Part shown: piece after piece, positions 7,831-15,866 of the stretch
Position numbering within the stretch: position 1 is the stretch's first letter
Layout: the number at the start of each line of letters is the position of its first letter
Assembly (NCBI RefSeq): GCF_009379765.1
Contig: NZ_WHTD01000076.1
Span: 1-37,413 of the forward strand
Reading direction: 5' to 3'
DNA from: Actinophytocola sp.
Lineage (GTDB): Bacteria > Actinomycetota > Actinomycetes > Mycobacteriales > Pseudonocardiaceae
DNA length: 37,413 bases
Notes under the pieces: generated by a model
Told to the model about the DNA's origin: nothing
What the model saw: only the letters and a program-made list of their open reading frames with translations
The model's database searches: none
Translations under genes and position numbers: made by a program

Positions 7831-8643
7831 ATGGTGGACAGGCGAACTCTGTTACGCGGCATGGTGATCGCGACCGGCACCGGTGTGCTCGGCGCGGGCG
7901 CGGCGAGCGCGGCAAGCTTCTACAACCCGTTCAGCGGGTACCGGATCACCGGGACCTGGCAGGACCACCTGAACAGCGGGTCGCTGGGCGGGATCGACTA
8001 CGGCATGAACGTCGGCACGCAGCTGCCCGCCGCCGGCGGCGGGACCGTCCGCAACATCCCGGACAACGGCACCGGCGGGCACACCGTCACGACCTACCAC
8101 GACAACGGGTACCGCACCCAGTACATGCACCTCTCGCGGTTCGTGCTCGCCGACGGCGCGGTGGTCGGCACCGGCGGGATCGTCGGCCTCTCCGGCGGGC
8201 AGCCCGGCGCGCCCGGCTCCGGCAACTCGACCGGGCCGCACCTGCACTGGCACATGATCGATCCGAACGGCACTCGCATCAGCCCGCTCGACTACCTCGG
8301 CGGAGGCGGCGGGGGCGGGCTGCCGAAGACCGCCACCGAGCAGGACGGCATCCCGGGCACGATCTTCTGGCAGCGCGCGCAGAACTGGCTGCGCATCGAG
8401 TCCGGCTACACCGGCCCGATCGACGGCGTGCCGGGCCCGAACACCTACGCCGCGGTGCAGCGCGACATGCGCGACCACCACGGCTACGCCGGGCCCATCG
8501 ACGGCGTGCCGGGACCCAACACATGGGCCGCGGTGCAGCGACTCGCCGCCGCGCACGGGTACACCGGACCGATCGACGGGGTCATGGGGCCGAACTCGTG
8601 GCGCGGCTTCGCCCGGTTCCTCAACGAGGATCGCTGGGACTAG
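7831..8643 (+). CDS. secreted M23-type peptidase with three peptidoglycan-binding repeats
   Basis: The 270-residue product has an N-terminal export signal with a twin-arginine start (DRRTLLRGM, then a hydrophobic run ending GAASAAS), suggesting Tat export. The M23/LytM-like domain spans about 35-155, with GIDYGMNVGT, THxx-like YMHLS and the zinc motif HLH (H137-L-H139). The usual HxxxD motif is altered: Asp56 is present, but the His position is Leu52. Three short peptidoglycan-binding repeats follow (each with GYxGPIDGVxGPNxW/Y, at about 192-210, 218-236 and 243-260). GGGAGG lies just upstream; ATG 7831 and GTG 7834 are both possible starts. It probably acts on the cell wall, but the changed ligand leaves catalysis uncertain. 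Palindromic element copy B begins eight bases after the stop codon. Confidence 0.88.
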   Translation: MVDRRTLLRGMVIATGTGVLGAGAASAASFYNPFSGYRITGTWQDHLNSGSLGGIDYGMNVGTQLPAAGGGTVRNIPDNGTGGHTVTTYHDNGYRTQYMHLSRFVLADGAVVGTGGIVGLSGGQPGAPGSGNSTGPHLHWHMIDPNGTRISPLDYLGGGGGGGLPKTATEQDGIPGTIFWQRAQNWLRIESGYTGPIDGVPGPNTYAAVQRDMRDHHGYAGPIDGVPGPNTWAAVQRLAAAHGYTGPIDGVMGPNSWRGFARFLNEDRWD

Positions 8644-8651
8644 CCAGCTTG

Positions 8652-8814
8652 GGTCGTGTCTCGTGGATCTTGGTCGATGGGATTCGTGATCCAGATGGCT
8701 TCTGGCAAGGCGGCGGAAGGTCGCGCATACCGGGTTGTATTCGGGCCTTCCGACAACGCGGCCAGGGGGCAGCTGGGCGCGAGTACTACGATCCAAGATC
8801 CGCGAGACATGGCC
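8652..8814. mobile_element. palindromic MITE-like element, copy B (163 bp)
   Basis: This copy has ends GGTCGTGTCTCGTGG and, on the other side, the reverse complement of GGCCATGTCTCGCGG. It differs from copy D at fewer than about ten positions, so the family moved fairly recently. The right flank is TA (8815-8816), and that TA plus the last element base form the TAG stop codon of the minus-strand SDR gene. The left flank is TG, so one side of the duplication has mutated or been lost. Confidence 0.8.
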
Positions 8815-9562
8815 TAAAGCAGCGAAGCCTCCAGGCCGCCGTCCAGGACCAGGGCCGTGCCGGTGCAGAAGGAGGACCGCGGGCCGGCCAGGAAGTGGAC
8901 CGCCTCGGCCACCTCGGTCGGTGTTCCGTAGCGGCCCAGCTTGCGGGTGATCAGCGCGTCGAAGCCACCCGGGCCGAGGTGCTCGTCGATCGCCGGGGCG
9001 GTGGCCCGGACGAGGTCGGTGCCGATGAAACCGGGCACGACGGCGTTGACCCGGACGCCCTGGTCGCGCAGCTCGATCGCCGCGGTCTTCGTCAGGTTGA
9101 CCACCGCCGCCTTGGCCGCGGCGTAGTGGGCCATCAGCGGCGAGCCGGCGTTGGCGGTGACCGACGCGATCGTCACGACCGAGCCGCCGCCCGCCGCGAT
9201 GATCGCCGGGGCGGCGTGGCGGATCGCGAGAAAGACGCCGTCGAGGTTGACCGCCATGACCTCGCGCCACGCGGCCAGGTCCATCGCGAGCAAGGGTGCG
9301 GGGGCGCCGACGCCGGCGTTGGGCACCATCACGTGCAGGGCGCCGAACCGGTCGACGGTCTGCTCGACCAAGGCCCGCACCTGGTCCTCGGCGCGGACGT
9401 CGCAGGTATCGCGGTGGCGCCGATGTTGTCCGCGCTCTTGCGGGCGGCCTCGGCGTCGATGTCGGACACGACGACCGTCGCGCCGGCCGCCCCCAGCCGC
9501 GCGGCGATCGCGTGGCCGATGCCGCGGCCCGCCCCGGTGACGATGGCAACCCGGCCGTTCAT
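8814..9562 (-). pseudogene. SDR family oxidoreductase, single-base frameshift
   Basis: The first part, from ATG 9562, encodes the Rossmann start VAIVTGAGRGIGHAIAARLG (TGxxxGxG cofactor motif) and VVVSDIDAEAA. The rest, in another frame from about 9400, encodes VPNAGVG (NAG motif), VVTIASVTANAG (catalytic Ser region), AHYAAAKAAVVNLTK (YxxxK catalytic pair) and the C-terminal GTALVLDGG. Joining the frames at about 9401-9412 needs one base (ATAIPAT.. to CDVRAEDQV). All catalytic motifs survive, so this is either a recent mutation or a sequence error. The stop codon TAG is formed at the junction with element copy B. The gene is divergent from the DUF6886 gene with 58 bp between. Substrate is unknown. 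Confidence 0.8.
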
Positions 9563-9620
9563 GCGCTCAGGATCGCCGGGGCGGCGTGACACCTGGTCGA
9601 ATTCACCTCGGAGGTGGGCC

Positions 9621-10321
9621 GTGCGACCGGAGCCCGGACAGGTGCTGCACTTCTCGGCGGACCCGACGATCACGCGGTTCGCCCCGCACGTGGCGGCGAC
9701 CGCGCAGGTGCCGGAGCCGTACGTGTGGGCGGTCGACGCCGCGCGGGCGCCCGACTACTGGTTCCCGCGGCAGTGCCCGCGCGCGATGGCGTGGGTCGAC
9801 CCGACGACCACGGACGAGGACCGGTCGCTGGTGCTAGGGCACGGCTGGCGGACCATCGGCCGCGCGATTCGCGCCCAAGCGGCTCCTGGCCGCGTTGTCG
9901 CAACGGCCGAGTACGACCCGGTACGAGGCCATTGCTCCGCCTTGCCAGGAGCCACCTGGATCACGAATCCCATCGACCATGATCCGCCAGACGCGCCCCA
10001 GGCCCGGGCGGCGGCGAGCGCGTGCACGCGGTCGAGTACGGCTGGCTGGACGCGATCCGCACCGTGCGGCTCTACGCCTACCGGCTGCCCGCCGACCGGT
10101 TCACGCCGATCGGCGCCGAGGCCCACGCGCAGGTCGCCACCGAGCCGGTCGAGCCGCTCGGCCCACCCGAACCGGTCGGCGACCTGCTGGCCCTGCACGA
10201 GGATGCCGGCATCCAGCTCCGGGTGCTCCCAAACCTGTGGCCGTTCTGGGACATCGTGACCACGACGACCCTCGGCTTCAGCGGCGTCAGGCTCCGCTTC
10301 GCACGCCCCCGGCCGCGGTAG
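9621..10321 (+). pseudogene. DUF6886 family protein gene split by element copy C
   Basis: The 5' part from GTG 9621 encodes RPEPGQVLHFSADPTITRF, EPYVWAVDAARAPDYWFPRQ and AMAWVDPTTT, a pattern I recognise as DUF6886. It reads into the element after ...SLVLG at 9836. The 3' part resumes in a different frame as GPGGGERVHAVEYGWLDAIR and continues through LALHEDAGIQLRVLPNLWPF to TAG 10321. Removing 164 bp (element plus one TA duplicate) restores one 178-codon frame. Both halves otherwise look undamaged, so the insertion may be the only lesion. Family function is unknown to me. It is divergent from the SDR gene. Confidence 0.82.
9837..9998. mobile_element. palindromic MITE-like element, copy C (162 bp, diverged)
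   Basis: It aligns base for base with copy A over most of its length (for example ATTCGCGCCCA, CTGGCCGCGTTGTCG, CTCCGCCTTGCCAGGAGCCA, CTGGATCACGAATCCCATCG), with one base missing internally and many substitutions at the ends. It is flanked by TA at 9835-9836 and CA (a mutated TA) at 9999-10000. It lies inside the DUF6886 gene. It is the most diverged copy in the window. Confidence 0.75.
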
Positions 10322-10348
10322 GACCGCGACCTCGAGTCCACTGTGGAG

Positions 10349-11524
10349 TCATCCGGGCAGGACGGTGGACAGGCGGCGCAGTCCCTCCGCGATCTCGTCC
10401 GGGGTGTTGGTGGTGAACGACAGACGCAGCGTCGCGGGGTCCGGGTCGGCCACGAAGAACGGCGCGCCCGGCACGAACGCGACCTGCTCGCGCAGCGCGG
10501 AACGCAGGATGGCCGCGGTGTCGACCGCGCCGGGCAGGCGCAGCCAGATGAACATACCGCCGTCCGGATCCGTCCACCTGGCACCGTCCGGAGTGGCGTC
10601 GGGCAGGGCGGCGATCATCGCGTCGCGGCGGGTTCGGTACTCCGCGCGGAGTCGCACCACGTGACCGTCCAGATCGGACGACTCCAGGTAGATGGCGGCC
10701 GCGGCCTGGTCGATCGTCGACGTGTGCAGGTCGGCCGTCTGCTTCGCGATCACCAGGGTCGGCATCAGCAGTGCGGGCGCCCGCAACCAGCCCAGCCGAA
10801 GGCCGGGCGCGCAGATCTTCGACAGGCTGCCGAGGCTGATCACGCGGTCGGTGGGCGCGGCACCCAGCGCGGGCAGCGACTCGCCGCGGTAGCGCAGCTC
10901 GCCGTACGGGTCGTCCTCGACCACCCACAGGTCGTTGGCCGCGGCGAGCGCGGTGACCTCGAGCCTGCGGGCCATGGTGAGCGTCCGGCCGGTCGGGTTG
11001 GCGAACGTCGGCACGAGGTACAGCAGCGTCGGCTTCTCCCGCTCGATCACCTCGGCCAGCGACGACGGCACGATCCCGTCGTCGTCGCTCGCCACCGGGA
11101 CCACCCGCGCGCCGACCATCTGGAAGCACTGCAGCGCGGCGAGGTAGGTGGGCTCCTCCACCGCGACGACCGAACCCGGTCCGAGCAGCGCCGTCGCCAC
11201 CAGGGTCAGCGCCTGCTGCGACCCGGTGGTGATGAGCAGGTCGTCCTCCCGCGTGTCCAGCCCGCGGCCGGTGAGCCGGGTCGCGACGAGCGCACGCAGC
11301 GTCACGTTGCCCTCGGTGGGCGCGTACTGCAGGTTTCGCCGCGCGCCCGGCTCCTCGAGCGCCTCGGCGAACGCCGCCCGCCAACCGTCCACATCGAACA
11401 GCTCGGGTGCTGGCAGGCCGCCGGCGAACGAGATCACCTCGGGCTGGGCGGTCAGGGCCAGCAGATCCCGCACCGGGGAACTCTCGGACGTTCTCGGCGA
11501 ACGGGTCAAAACGGACGGACGCAC
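10349..11524 (-). CDS. PLP-dependent aminotransferase, class I/II (MocR-domain-like, no HTH)
   Basis: The 391-residue product starts at GTG 11524 with AGGAG seven bases upstream. It has fold-type I features: YAPTEGNVTLRALVA, TTGSQQALTLVA, the NPTG motif (FANPTGR, N176), EDDPYGEL (D204/Y207), the PLP lysine in SLGSLSKICAPGLRLGW (K236) and the C-terminal arginine region LRLSFTTNT. Sequence style is that of the 2-aminoadipate/aromatic aminotransferases that also form the C-terminal half of MocR regulators, but no DNA-binding domain is present. The substrate is not deducible. The stop lies 27 bp from the DUF6886 remnant in convergent orientation. Confidence 0.9.
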   Translation of the reverse strand: MRPSVLTRSPRTSESSPVRDLLALTAQPEVISFAGGLPAPELFDVDGWRAAFAEALEEPGARRNLQYAPTEGNVTLRALVATRLTGRGLDTREDDLLITTGSQQALTLVATALLGPGSVVAVEEPTYLAALQCFQMVGARVVPVASDDDGIVPSSLAEVIEREKPTLLYLVPTFANPTGRTLTMARRLEVTALAAANDLWVVEDDPYGELRYRGESLPALGAAPTDRVISLGSLSKICAPGLRLGWLRAPALLMPTLVIAKQTADLHTSTIDQAAAAIYLESSDLDGHVVRLRAEYRTRRDAMIAALPDATPDGARWTDPDGGMFIWLRLPGAVDTAAILRSALREQVAFVPGAPFFVADPDPATLRLSFTTNTPDEIAEGLRRLSTVLPG

Positions 11525-11636
11525 TTCGGCTCCTCACACGTCGAACAGGGGTCCGCACACAGGGCGGTGGTGCCGCACGGGTGCAAGCGAAAAGAGGCTG
11601 CACTGGTCGAGGAGCCGTCCCCCACAGCATACGCAC

Positions 11637-11677
11637 TGGTCGCCAATCATGCGCCTGAATAACATGGTCGGCGACCA
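11637..11677. promoter_or_regulatory. inverted repeat upstream of the 11694 gene
   Basis: TGGTCGCC (11637-11644) and GGCGACCA (11670-11677) form a perfect 8-bp inverted repeat with a 25-bp spacer, ending three bases before the AAAGGAG ribosome site. It could be a split operator or an mRNA hairpin near the ribosome site. The 169-bp gap between the divergent aminotransferase and this gene must contain both promoters; no clear -35/-10 pair could be assigned. Confidence 0.35.
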
Positions 11678-11693
11678 CCGAAAGGAGCACGTC

Positions 11694-12125
11694 GTGACCG
11701 ACACACGCCCGGACGCGCTACGCCGGCTGGACCCATTGACCGGCCGATGGGCGGTGACCGTGCACATCGGCGACGCGACGATGCGGGGGCAGGTGAGCTT
11801 CGAGTGGCAGGAGGGCTTGTTCCTCGTGGCGCGTTCCACCACCGAGCACGCCGTGGTCCCCGACAGCGTCCTGATGATCGGTGTCGACGACACCACCGAG
11901 GCGTGCGCGGTGCTCTACACCGACAGCCGCGGCGTGCACCGGATCTACCGGATGAGCGTGGCCGACGGCGTGTGGCGGCAGTGGCGCGACGCCCCGGGGT
12001 TCGCCCAGCGCTTCACCGGCACGTTCGCCGACGGTGGCGACACGATCAACGCCGCGTGGGAGAAGTGCTTCGACGGCACGACGTGGGAGCACGACTTCGA
12101 CATGACGTATCGCCGGCAGGGCTGA
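11694..12125 (+). CDS. hypothetical protein, DUF1579-like lipocalin-type fold
   Basis: The 143-residue product starts at GTG 11694 behind AAAGGAG with six-base spacing. It has the pattern LDPLTGRWAVTVHIGDA, SFEWQEGLFLVARSTTEH, VLYTDSRGVHRIYRMSV, WRQWRDAPGFAQRFTGTF and WEKCFDGTTWEHDFDMTYRR. Such a run of alternating strands with conserved aromatics is typical of small beta-barrel (DUF1579/nitrobindin-like) proteins common in actinomycetes. There is no signal peptide. Function is unknown; a role in ligand binding would be inference. It is convergent with the ArsR-SRPBCC gene. Confidence 0.85.
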   Translation: MTDTRPDALRRLDPLTGRWAVTVHIGDATMRGQVSFEWQEGLFLVARSTTEHAVVPDSVLMIGVDDTTEACAVLYTDSRGVHRIYRMSVADGVWRQWRDAPGFAQRFTGTFADGGDTINAAWEKCFDGTTWEHDFDMTYRRQG

Positions 12126-12167
12126 CCCCTCCTGGGAGTCAGCCTGCCGGCGGCGGTGCGGCCAAGC

Positions 12168-12998
12168 TCAGTTCTCCTCGGCCCACCGCTCGGCCACCGA
12201 GCTGTCGTACAGCGACGAGCCGGTCTCCAGCAGCGTCTTCAGGTCGCTGAGCACCTCGGCCCAGCCACCGCCCGCACCCTCGACCGTGCCGGCGACCTGC
12301 GCGGCGGTCTGCGGCGCGTCGTGCACGTCGTGGGTGACGGTGAGCGTCGTGACGCCGTGCTGGCCCTCGCGGATCTCGTAGGTCAGCTTGGTGTGGGCCT
12401 CGTCGAGCCAGGTCGGCCGCCAGGTCTGGACCAGCTTGTGCGGCGGGTCGACCTCGACGACCTCGCCCTCCACCATCAGCTCCGGCCCGCCCATCGCCTT
12501 CATCTCCTCGCTCGCGAGCGCCTTGAACTCGCCGCCCTGGCGCAGGTCGTAGGCGGACCTGCCGCCGTAGCCGTACCGCTGCGTCCACTCCGGCTTGGTG
12601 ATCGCGTCCCAGATCGCCTGCGGCGTGGCCTTGATGTAGACGCAGTGCACCTGGACGGTGGTGGCGGTCTCGGTGGTGGTCATGGGTTCCTCCAACAGTG
12701 ACTTCAGATCGGCGAGGGCCGACACCTGTGGCTCGGTGTACTTGTCGATCCACCGGTCGTGGATCAGTCGGATCGGGACGACGTTGAGGAAGTGGAGCTT
12801 CTCCCGGCCGGACCGGCGGGTGGTGACGAGACCGGCGTCCTCCAGCTGACGCAGGTGCTTCGCCACGCCGAACCGGGTCATCTCCAGCTCCGACTCCAGG
12901 TCGGTGAGCGTCCGACCGTCCTTGTTGAACAACCGGTCGAGCAGGTAACGCCGAGTCCGGTCAGCGAGCGCCTTGAACACCCTGTCGTCGTCGGTCAT
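12168..12998 (-). CDS. ArsR-family regulator fused to SRPBCC (AHSA1) domain
   Basis: In this 276-residue protein, residues 1-95 are a winged helix (VFKALADRTRRYLLDRLF, LESELEMTRFGVAKHLRQLE, VTTRRSGREKLHF). Residues ~107-270 are an SRPBCC/AHSA1 ligand-binding domain (IKATPQAIWDAITKPEW, GGEFKALASEEM, VDPPHKLVQTWRPTW, GGWAEVLSDLKTLLE). The second domain begins with MTTTETATT, as if two overlapping genes had fused. No metal-binding cysteine motif is present, so this is not a classical metal sensor. A perfect palindrome lies 14 bp upstream of the ATG, suggesting autoregulation. The ligand is unknown. Confidence 0.9.
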   Translation of the reverse strand: MTDDDRVFKALADRTRRYLLDRLFNKDGRTLTDLESELEMTRFGVAKHLRQLEDAGLVTTRRSGREKLHFLNVVPIRLIHDRWIDKYTEPQVSALADLKSLLEEPMTTTETATTVQVHCVYIKATPQAIWDAITKPEWTQRYGYGGRSAYDLRQGGEFKALASEEMKAMGGPELMVEGEVVEVDPPHKLVQTWRPTWLDEAHTKLTYEIREGQHGVTTLTVTHDVHDAPQTAAQVAGTVEGAGGGWAEVLSDLKTLLETGSSLYDSSVAERWAEEN

Positions 12999-13011
12999 GC
13001 CGGAAGATTAT

Positions 13012-13027
13012 GTGACCAAATGGTCAC
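13012..13027. promoter_or_regulatory. palindromic operator candidate for the ArsR-SRPBCC gene
   Basis: GTGACCAAATGGTCAC is a perfect 16-bp palindrome with its centre about 21 bp upstream of the ArsR-SRPBCC start codon at 12998. ArsR regulators bind such short dyads overlapping their own promoters. Binding by this protein is inferred from position. Confidence 0.6.
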
Positions 13028-13307
13028 GTATCAACGCCTCGCGGCGACTCGGTTGCCCACAACCGGCCCGGCTGTCCACAGCCGACCCGCGATCGCCCGG
13101 AACCGTCGGCGCTGGCCGATAGGGTGAAACCAGGGGTCCCCCAGGCCGGCGCGGACAGGTCTGAGCAGCGGCGTTCGCATTCGCAACCGGGTGGACCGGG
13201 CTCCCGGGCCGCCATCCTCGGCGCGGCGGGATCGCCCGATCGGCTCGGGGCCACGGCGGCTGGTTGGATGAGTCGGGTAACGCGAAGCAATCCAGAAGGA
13301 GACCCGC
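13028..13307. other. intergenic region without recognised features
   Basis: Together with the operator, about 309 bases separate the ArsR-SRPBCC gene from the FKBP gene. I see no gene, repeat or hairpin worth naming here. The FKBP promoter presumably lies in the last 100 bases. AGAAGGAG at 13294-13301 is its ribosome site. Confidence 0.5.
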
Positions 13308-13682
13308 ATGGCCCTCGAAAAGCCCGTAGTCGACCCCATCGGCGGTCCGCCGCCGGCTGATCTGGTCGTCGAGGACATCACCGTGGGCGACGGCGACGAG
13401 GCCCAGCCCGGTCAGAACGTGAGCGTGCACTACGTCGGTGTGGCCCACTCCTCCGGCGAGGAGTTCGACGCCTCGTGGAACCGGGGCGCGCCGTTCAGCT
13501 TCCCGCTCGGTGGTGGCCGGGTCATCGCCGGCTGGGACCGGGGCGTCGCCGGCATGAAGGTCGGCGGCCGGCGCAAGCTCGTCATCCCGCCGCACCTCGG
13601 CTACGGCGACCACGGTGCCGGTGGCGCCATCAAGCCGGGCGAGACACTGGTGTTCGTCGTCGACCTCCTGGGCGTTCGGTAA
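13308..13682 (+). CDS. FKBP-type peptidyl-prolyl cis-trans isomerase
   Basis: The 124-residue product has a single FKBP domain: DITVGDGDEAQPGQNVSVHY, then HYVG, SGEEFDASWNRG, FSFPLGGGRVIAGWDRGVAG, GGRRKLVIPPHLGYGDHGAG and ETLVFVVDLLGV. The usual active-site residues (Y and D of HYVG/FDAS, the VIAGW stretch, the GYG loop) are present. It has no signal peptide, so it is a cytoplasmic folding helper. The start ATG 13308 follows AGAAGGAG. It is convergent with the hydrolase gene 23 bp downstream. Confidence 0.95.
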   Translation: MALEKPVVDPIGGPPPADLVVEDITVGDGDEAQPGQNVSVHYVGVAHSSGEEFDASWNRGAPFSFPLGGGRVIAGWDRGVAGMKVGGRRKLVIPPHLGYGDHGAGGAIKPGETLVFVVDLLGVR

Positions 13683-13705
13683 CCCACCCGAGCCGTCGTC
13701 GCGAC

Positions 13706-14449
13706 TCAGGGCGTGAGTCGGTCGACCAAGGGCCACAACGCCTTCGGGTTCTCGACGTGGGCGTTGTGGCCCAGCCCGGCCAACGACGCGAAGTCGGGTT
13801 GGAGCTCACGCAGGTGCTCGCCAGGGGACATCGGATCCGACGACCCCGCCGCCAGGATCGCCGTGCCGCGGCACGCCGCCAGCAGACCCGGCACGTCCGG
13901 GGCGCCGACCCCGAACACCGCGGTGTCGAGGGTGAGCCGCCAGCCTGCGGACTCGGTCACCCCCGCGTCGAGCGACGGCAGCCGACCGTGCAGGCCGGCC
14001 ACCTTCAGTGCGCGGTCCATGGCCTCCGCACGGGTGCCGAACACCTTGGCCGGGCGCGCCGCCAGCTCGGCCGCCTTGGCCAGCTCCGGCTCGGACCAGC
14101 GGACCTTGATCCCCAGACCGCACACCGCCGGCACCGGCATCCCGAACCAGCCGCTCGCGAGCGTCAGCCCGAGCACGCCGCCCAGCGAGTGCCCCAGCAC
14201 CGCCACCGGCCGGCCCGGCTCGAGCACCCCGGCGAGCGCCGCGGCCAGCGCGCCGAAGGAGTAACGCGCGAGCGGCGCCGAGCGGCCGTGTCCTGGCAGG
14301 TCCGGCACGAGGATCTCGCCCGCCCACCGGCCGCCGAGCGACTCGACGAGCCCGTCCCACACCTCGCCGGTCGCGCCGAGGCCGTGCAGGAGGAGCAGAG
14401 CGGGGTCGCCGGATCCGTGCCGGGCGAGGAACACACCATCGGTAGCCAC
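13706..14449 (-). CDS. alpha/beta-fold hydrolase
   Basis: The 247-residue product has the oxyanion motif LLLHGLG, the strand VPDLPGHGRS, the nucleophile elbow GHSLGG (S88), an acid in SSDPMSPGEHL (D205) and a histidine in GLGHNAHVENP (H228). The size and motif order are those of a classical alpha/beta hydrolase of esterase or lactonase type. The start is GTG 14449; the ribosome site is weak. It is divergent from the P450 gene with 47 bp between, so the two may share a control region. Substrate cannot be deduced. Confidence 0.9.
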   Translation of the reverse strand: MATDGVFLARHGSGDPALLLLHGLGATGEVWDGLVESLGGRWAGEILVPDLPGHGRSAPLARYSFGALAAALAGVLEPGRPVAVLGHSLGGVLGLTLASGWFGMPVPAVCGLGIKVRWSEPELAKAAELAARPAKVFGTRAEAMDRALKVAGLHGRLPSLDAGVTESAGWRLTLDTAVFGVGAPDVPGLLAACRGTAILAAGSSDPMSPGEHLRELQPDFASLAGLGHNAHVENPKALWPLVDRLTP

Positions 14450-14496
14450 GACCGATGATCGTGCCGTACCGGAGGGTCCCGGTACAGAATGGCGGC

Positions 14497-15822
14497 ATGT
14501 CCGTTGACACCAGTGTGATCGTCGATCCCGACACCTACCTCACCGGCGTGCCGCACGAGGTGTTCGCCGACCTGCGGTCGGACTCGGCGGTCGGCTGGAT
14601 GGACGAGCCGGCCATCGACTCGTGGCCCGCCGGGCCCGGTTTCTGGGGCGTCGTGCGGCACGCGGAGGTCAAGGAGGTGATGCGCAACCCGACCGTCTAC
14701 TCCTCATACCTCGGCGCCACGCAGATCACCGACCCGCCCGACGCGGCCACGCTGGCATTCGTCCGGCAGATGATGCTCAACCAGGACCCGCCGGAGCACG
14801 CGCGGCTGCGCAAGCTCCTCACCCGCGCGTTCACCCCGCGCGCGATCGCCCGGCTCGAGGAGAAGATCGACGGGTGGGCCCGCGGCCTCGTCGAGGACGT
14901 CGCGGCCCGGGGTGAGTGCGACTTCGCCACCGACATCGCCGCCGACCTGCCGCTGCTCACGCTCGCCGAGCTCTTCGGCGTGCCCAGCGTGGACCGGTGG
15001 CTGATGTTCGACTGGAGCAACAGGGTCATCGGCTACCAGGACCACGAGTACGCGCTCTCCTCACACGCCCAGGAGGACGGCTCGACCGAGATGGCCAGGC
15101 GGGCGCTCGCGCTGCGACCCCGACCCGACGCCGACGGCCGGCTGCCCGACCAACGCACCCGCGGCGGCATGCCCGACCTCTACGCCTACGCGCACGAGCT
15201 CGGCGAGTACAAGCGTCGCAACCCGGGCGAGGACATCATGTCGAACCTGATGCGCGAGGTGGGCGACGGTGACGACGAGGCCGGCGGGCGGGTGTCGGTC
15301 GGGGAGTTCGAGAACCTCTTCTGGCTGTTCTCCGTGGCGGGCAACGAGACGCTGCGCAACGCCCTGCCCGGCGGCATGTTCGCCCTGCTGTCCAATATGG
15401 ACCAGTACAGGAGGCTGCGCGCGGACCGGACCCTGTTGTCCACGGCCGTCGACGAGATGCTCCGCTGGTGGTCACCCGTCATGCGGTTCCGCCGAACGGC
15501 CACGGTGGACACAGAGCTCGGCGGCATCCGGATCCGCGCGGGCGACAAGGTCGTGGTCTGGTTCTCCTCCGCCAACCGGGACGAGCGCGCGTTCGCCGAC
15601 CCGCACCGGTTCGACGTCGCCCGGGCGACCAACGACCACCTGAGCTTCGGCCACGGCCCGCACTACTGCATCGGCGCGCACCTGGCGAAGGTCCAGATGC
15701 GGGCGCTGTTCACCGCGCTCCTCGACGTGCTCGGCGAGGTCGAGCCGGCCGGCGACCCGGTGCGGCTGCGGTCGAACTTCCAGAACGGCATCAAGCACCT
15801 GCCGATCCGCTGGACGCGCTGA
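14497..15822 (+). CDS. cytochrome P450
   Basis: The 441-residue product shows the I-helix motif AGNET (A281-T285), the ExxR pair E320/R323 (EMLR), the PxxF-like DPHRFD and the heme loop FGHGPHYCIGAHLA with Cys391 as heme ligand. Helix C has the typical DPPEHARLRKLLTRAFTPRA. The style is that of bacterial soluble P450s close to the CYP124/125/142 group, which oxidise steroid or branched lipid side chains; that assignment is tentative. No ferredoxin or reductase gene lies nearby, so electrons must come from elsewhere. The start is ATG 14497. A rho-independent-type hairpin follows the stop directly. Confidence 0.95.
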   Translation: MSVDTSVIVDPDTYLTGVPHEVFADLRSDSAVGWMDEPAIDSWPAGPGFWGVVRHAEVKEVMRNPTVYSSYLGATQITDPPDAATLAFVRQMMLNQDPPEHARLRKLLTRAFTPRAIARLEEKIDGWARGLVEDVAARGECDFATDIAADLPLLTLAELFGVPSVDRWLMFDWSNRVIGYQDHEYALSSHAQEDGSTEMARRALALRPRPDADGRLPDQRTRGGMPDLYAYAHELGEYKRRNPGEDIMSNLMREVGDGDDEAGGRVSVGEFENLFWLFSVAGNETLRNALPGGMFALLSNMDQYRRLRADRTLLSTAVDEMLRWWSPVMRFRRTATVDTELGGIRIRAGDKVVVWFSSANRDERAFADPHRFDVARATNDHLSFGHGPHYCIGAHLAKVQMRALFTALLDVLGEVEPAGDPVRLRSNFQNGIKHLPIRWTR

Positions 15823-15853
15823 GCGGCGCCCCCGGCCGGACCGAGGGCGCCGC
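15823..15853. terminator. GC hairpin between convergent P450 and M15 genes
   Basis: GCGGCGCCC (15823-15831) pairs perfectly with GGGCGCCGC (15845-15853) across a 13-base loop. It starts right after the P450 stop and lies 14 bp before the end of the convergent secreted peptidase gene. There is no T tract, which is usual for actinobacterial bidirectional terminators. Confidence 0.7.
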
Positions 15854-15866
15854 GTCGTGGGTCAGC

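Noticed and set aside
7852..9549. A 565-codon minus-strand frame opposite the M23 gene and through element copy B
   Set aside because: It is antisense to the M23 peptidase and out of frame with SDR motifs; only a compositional artefact.
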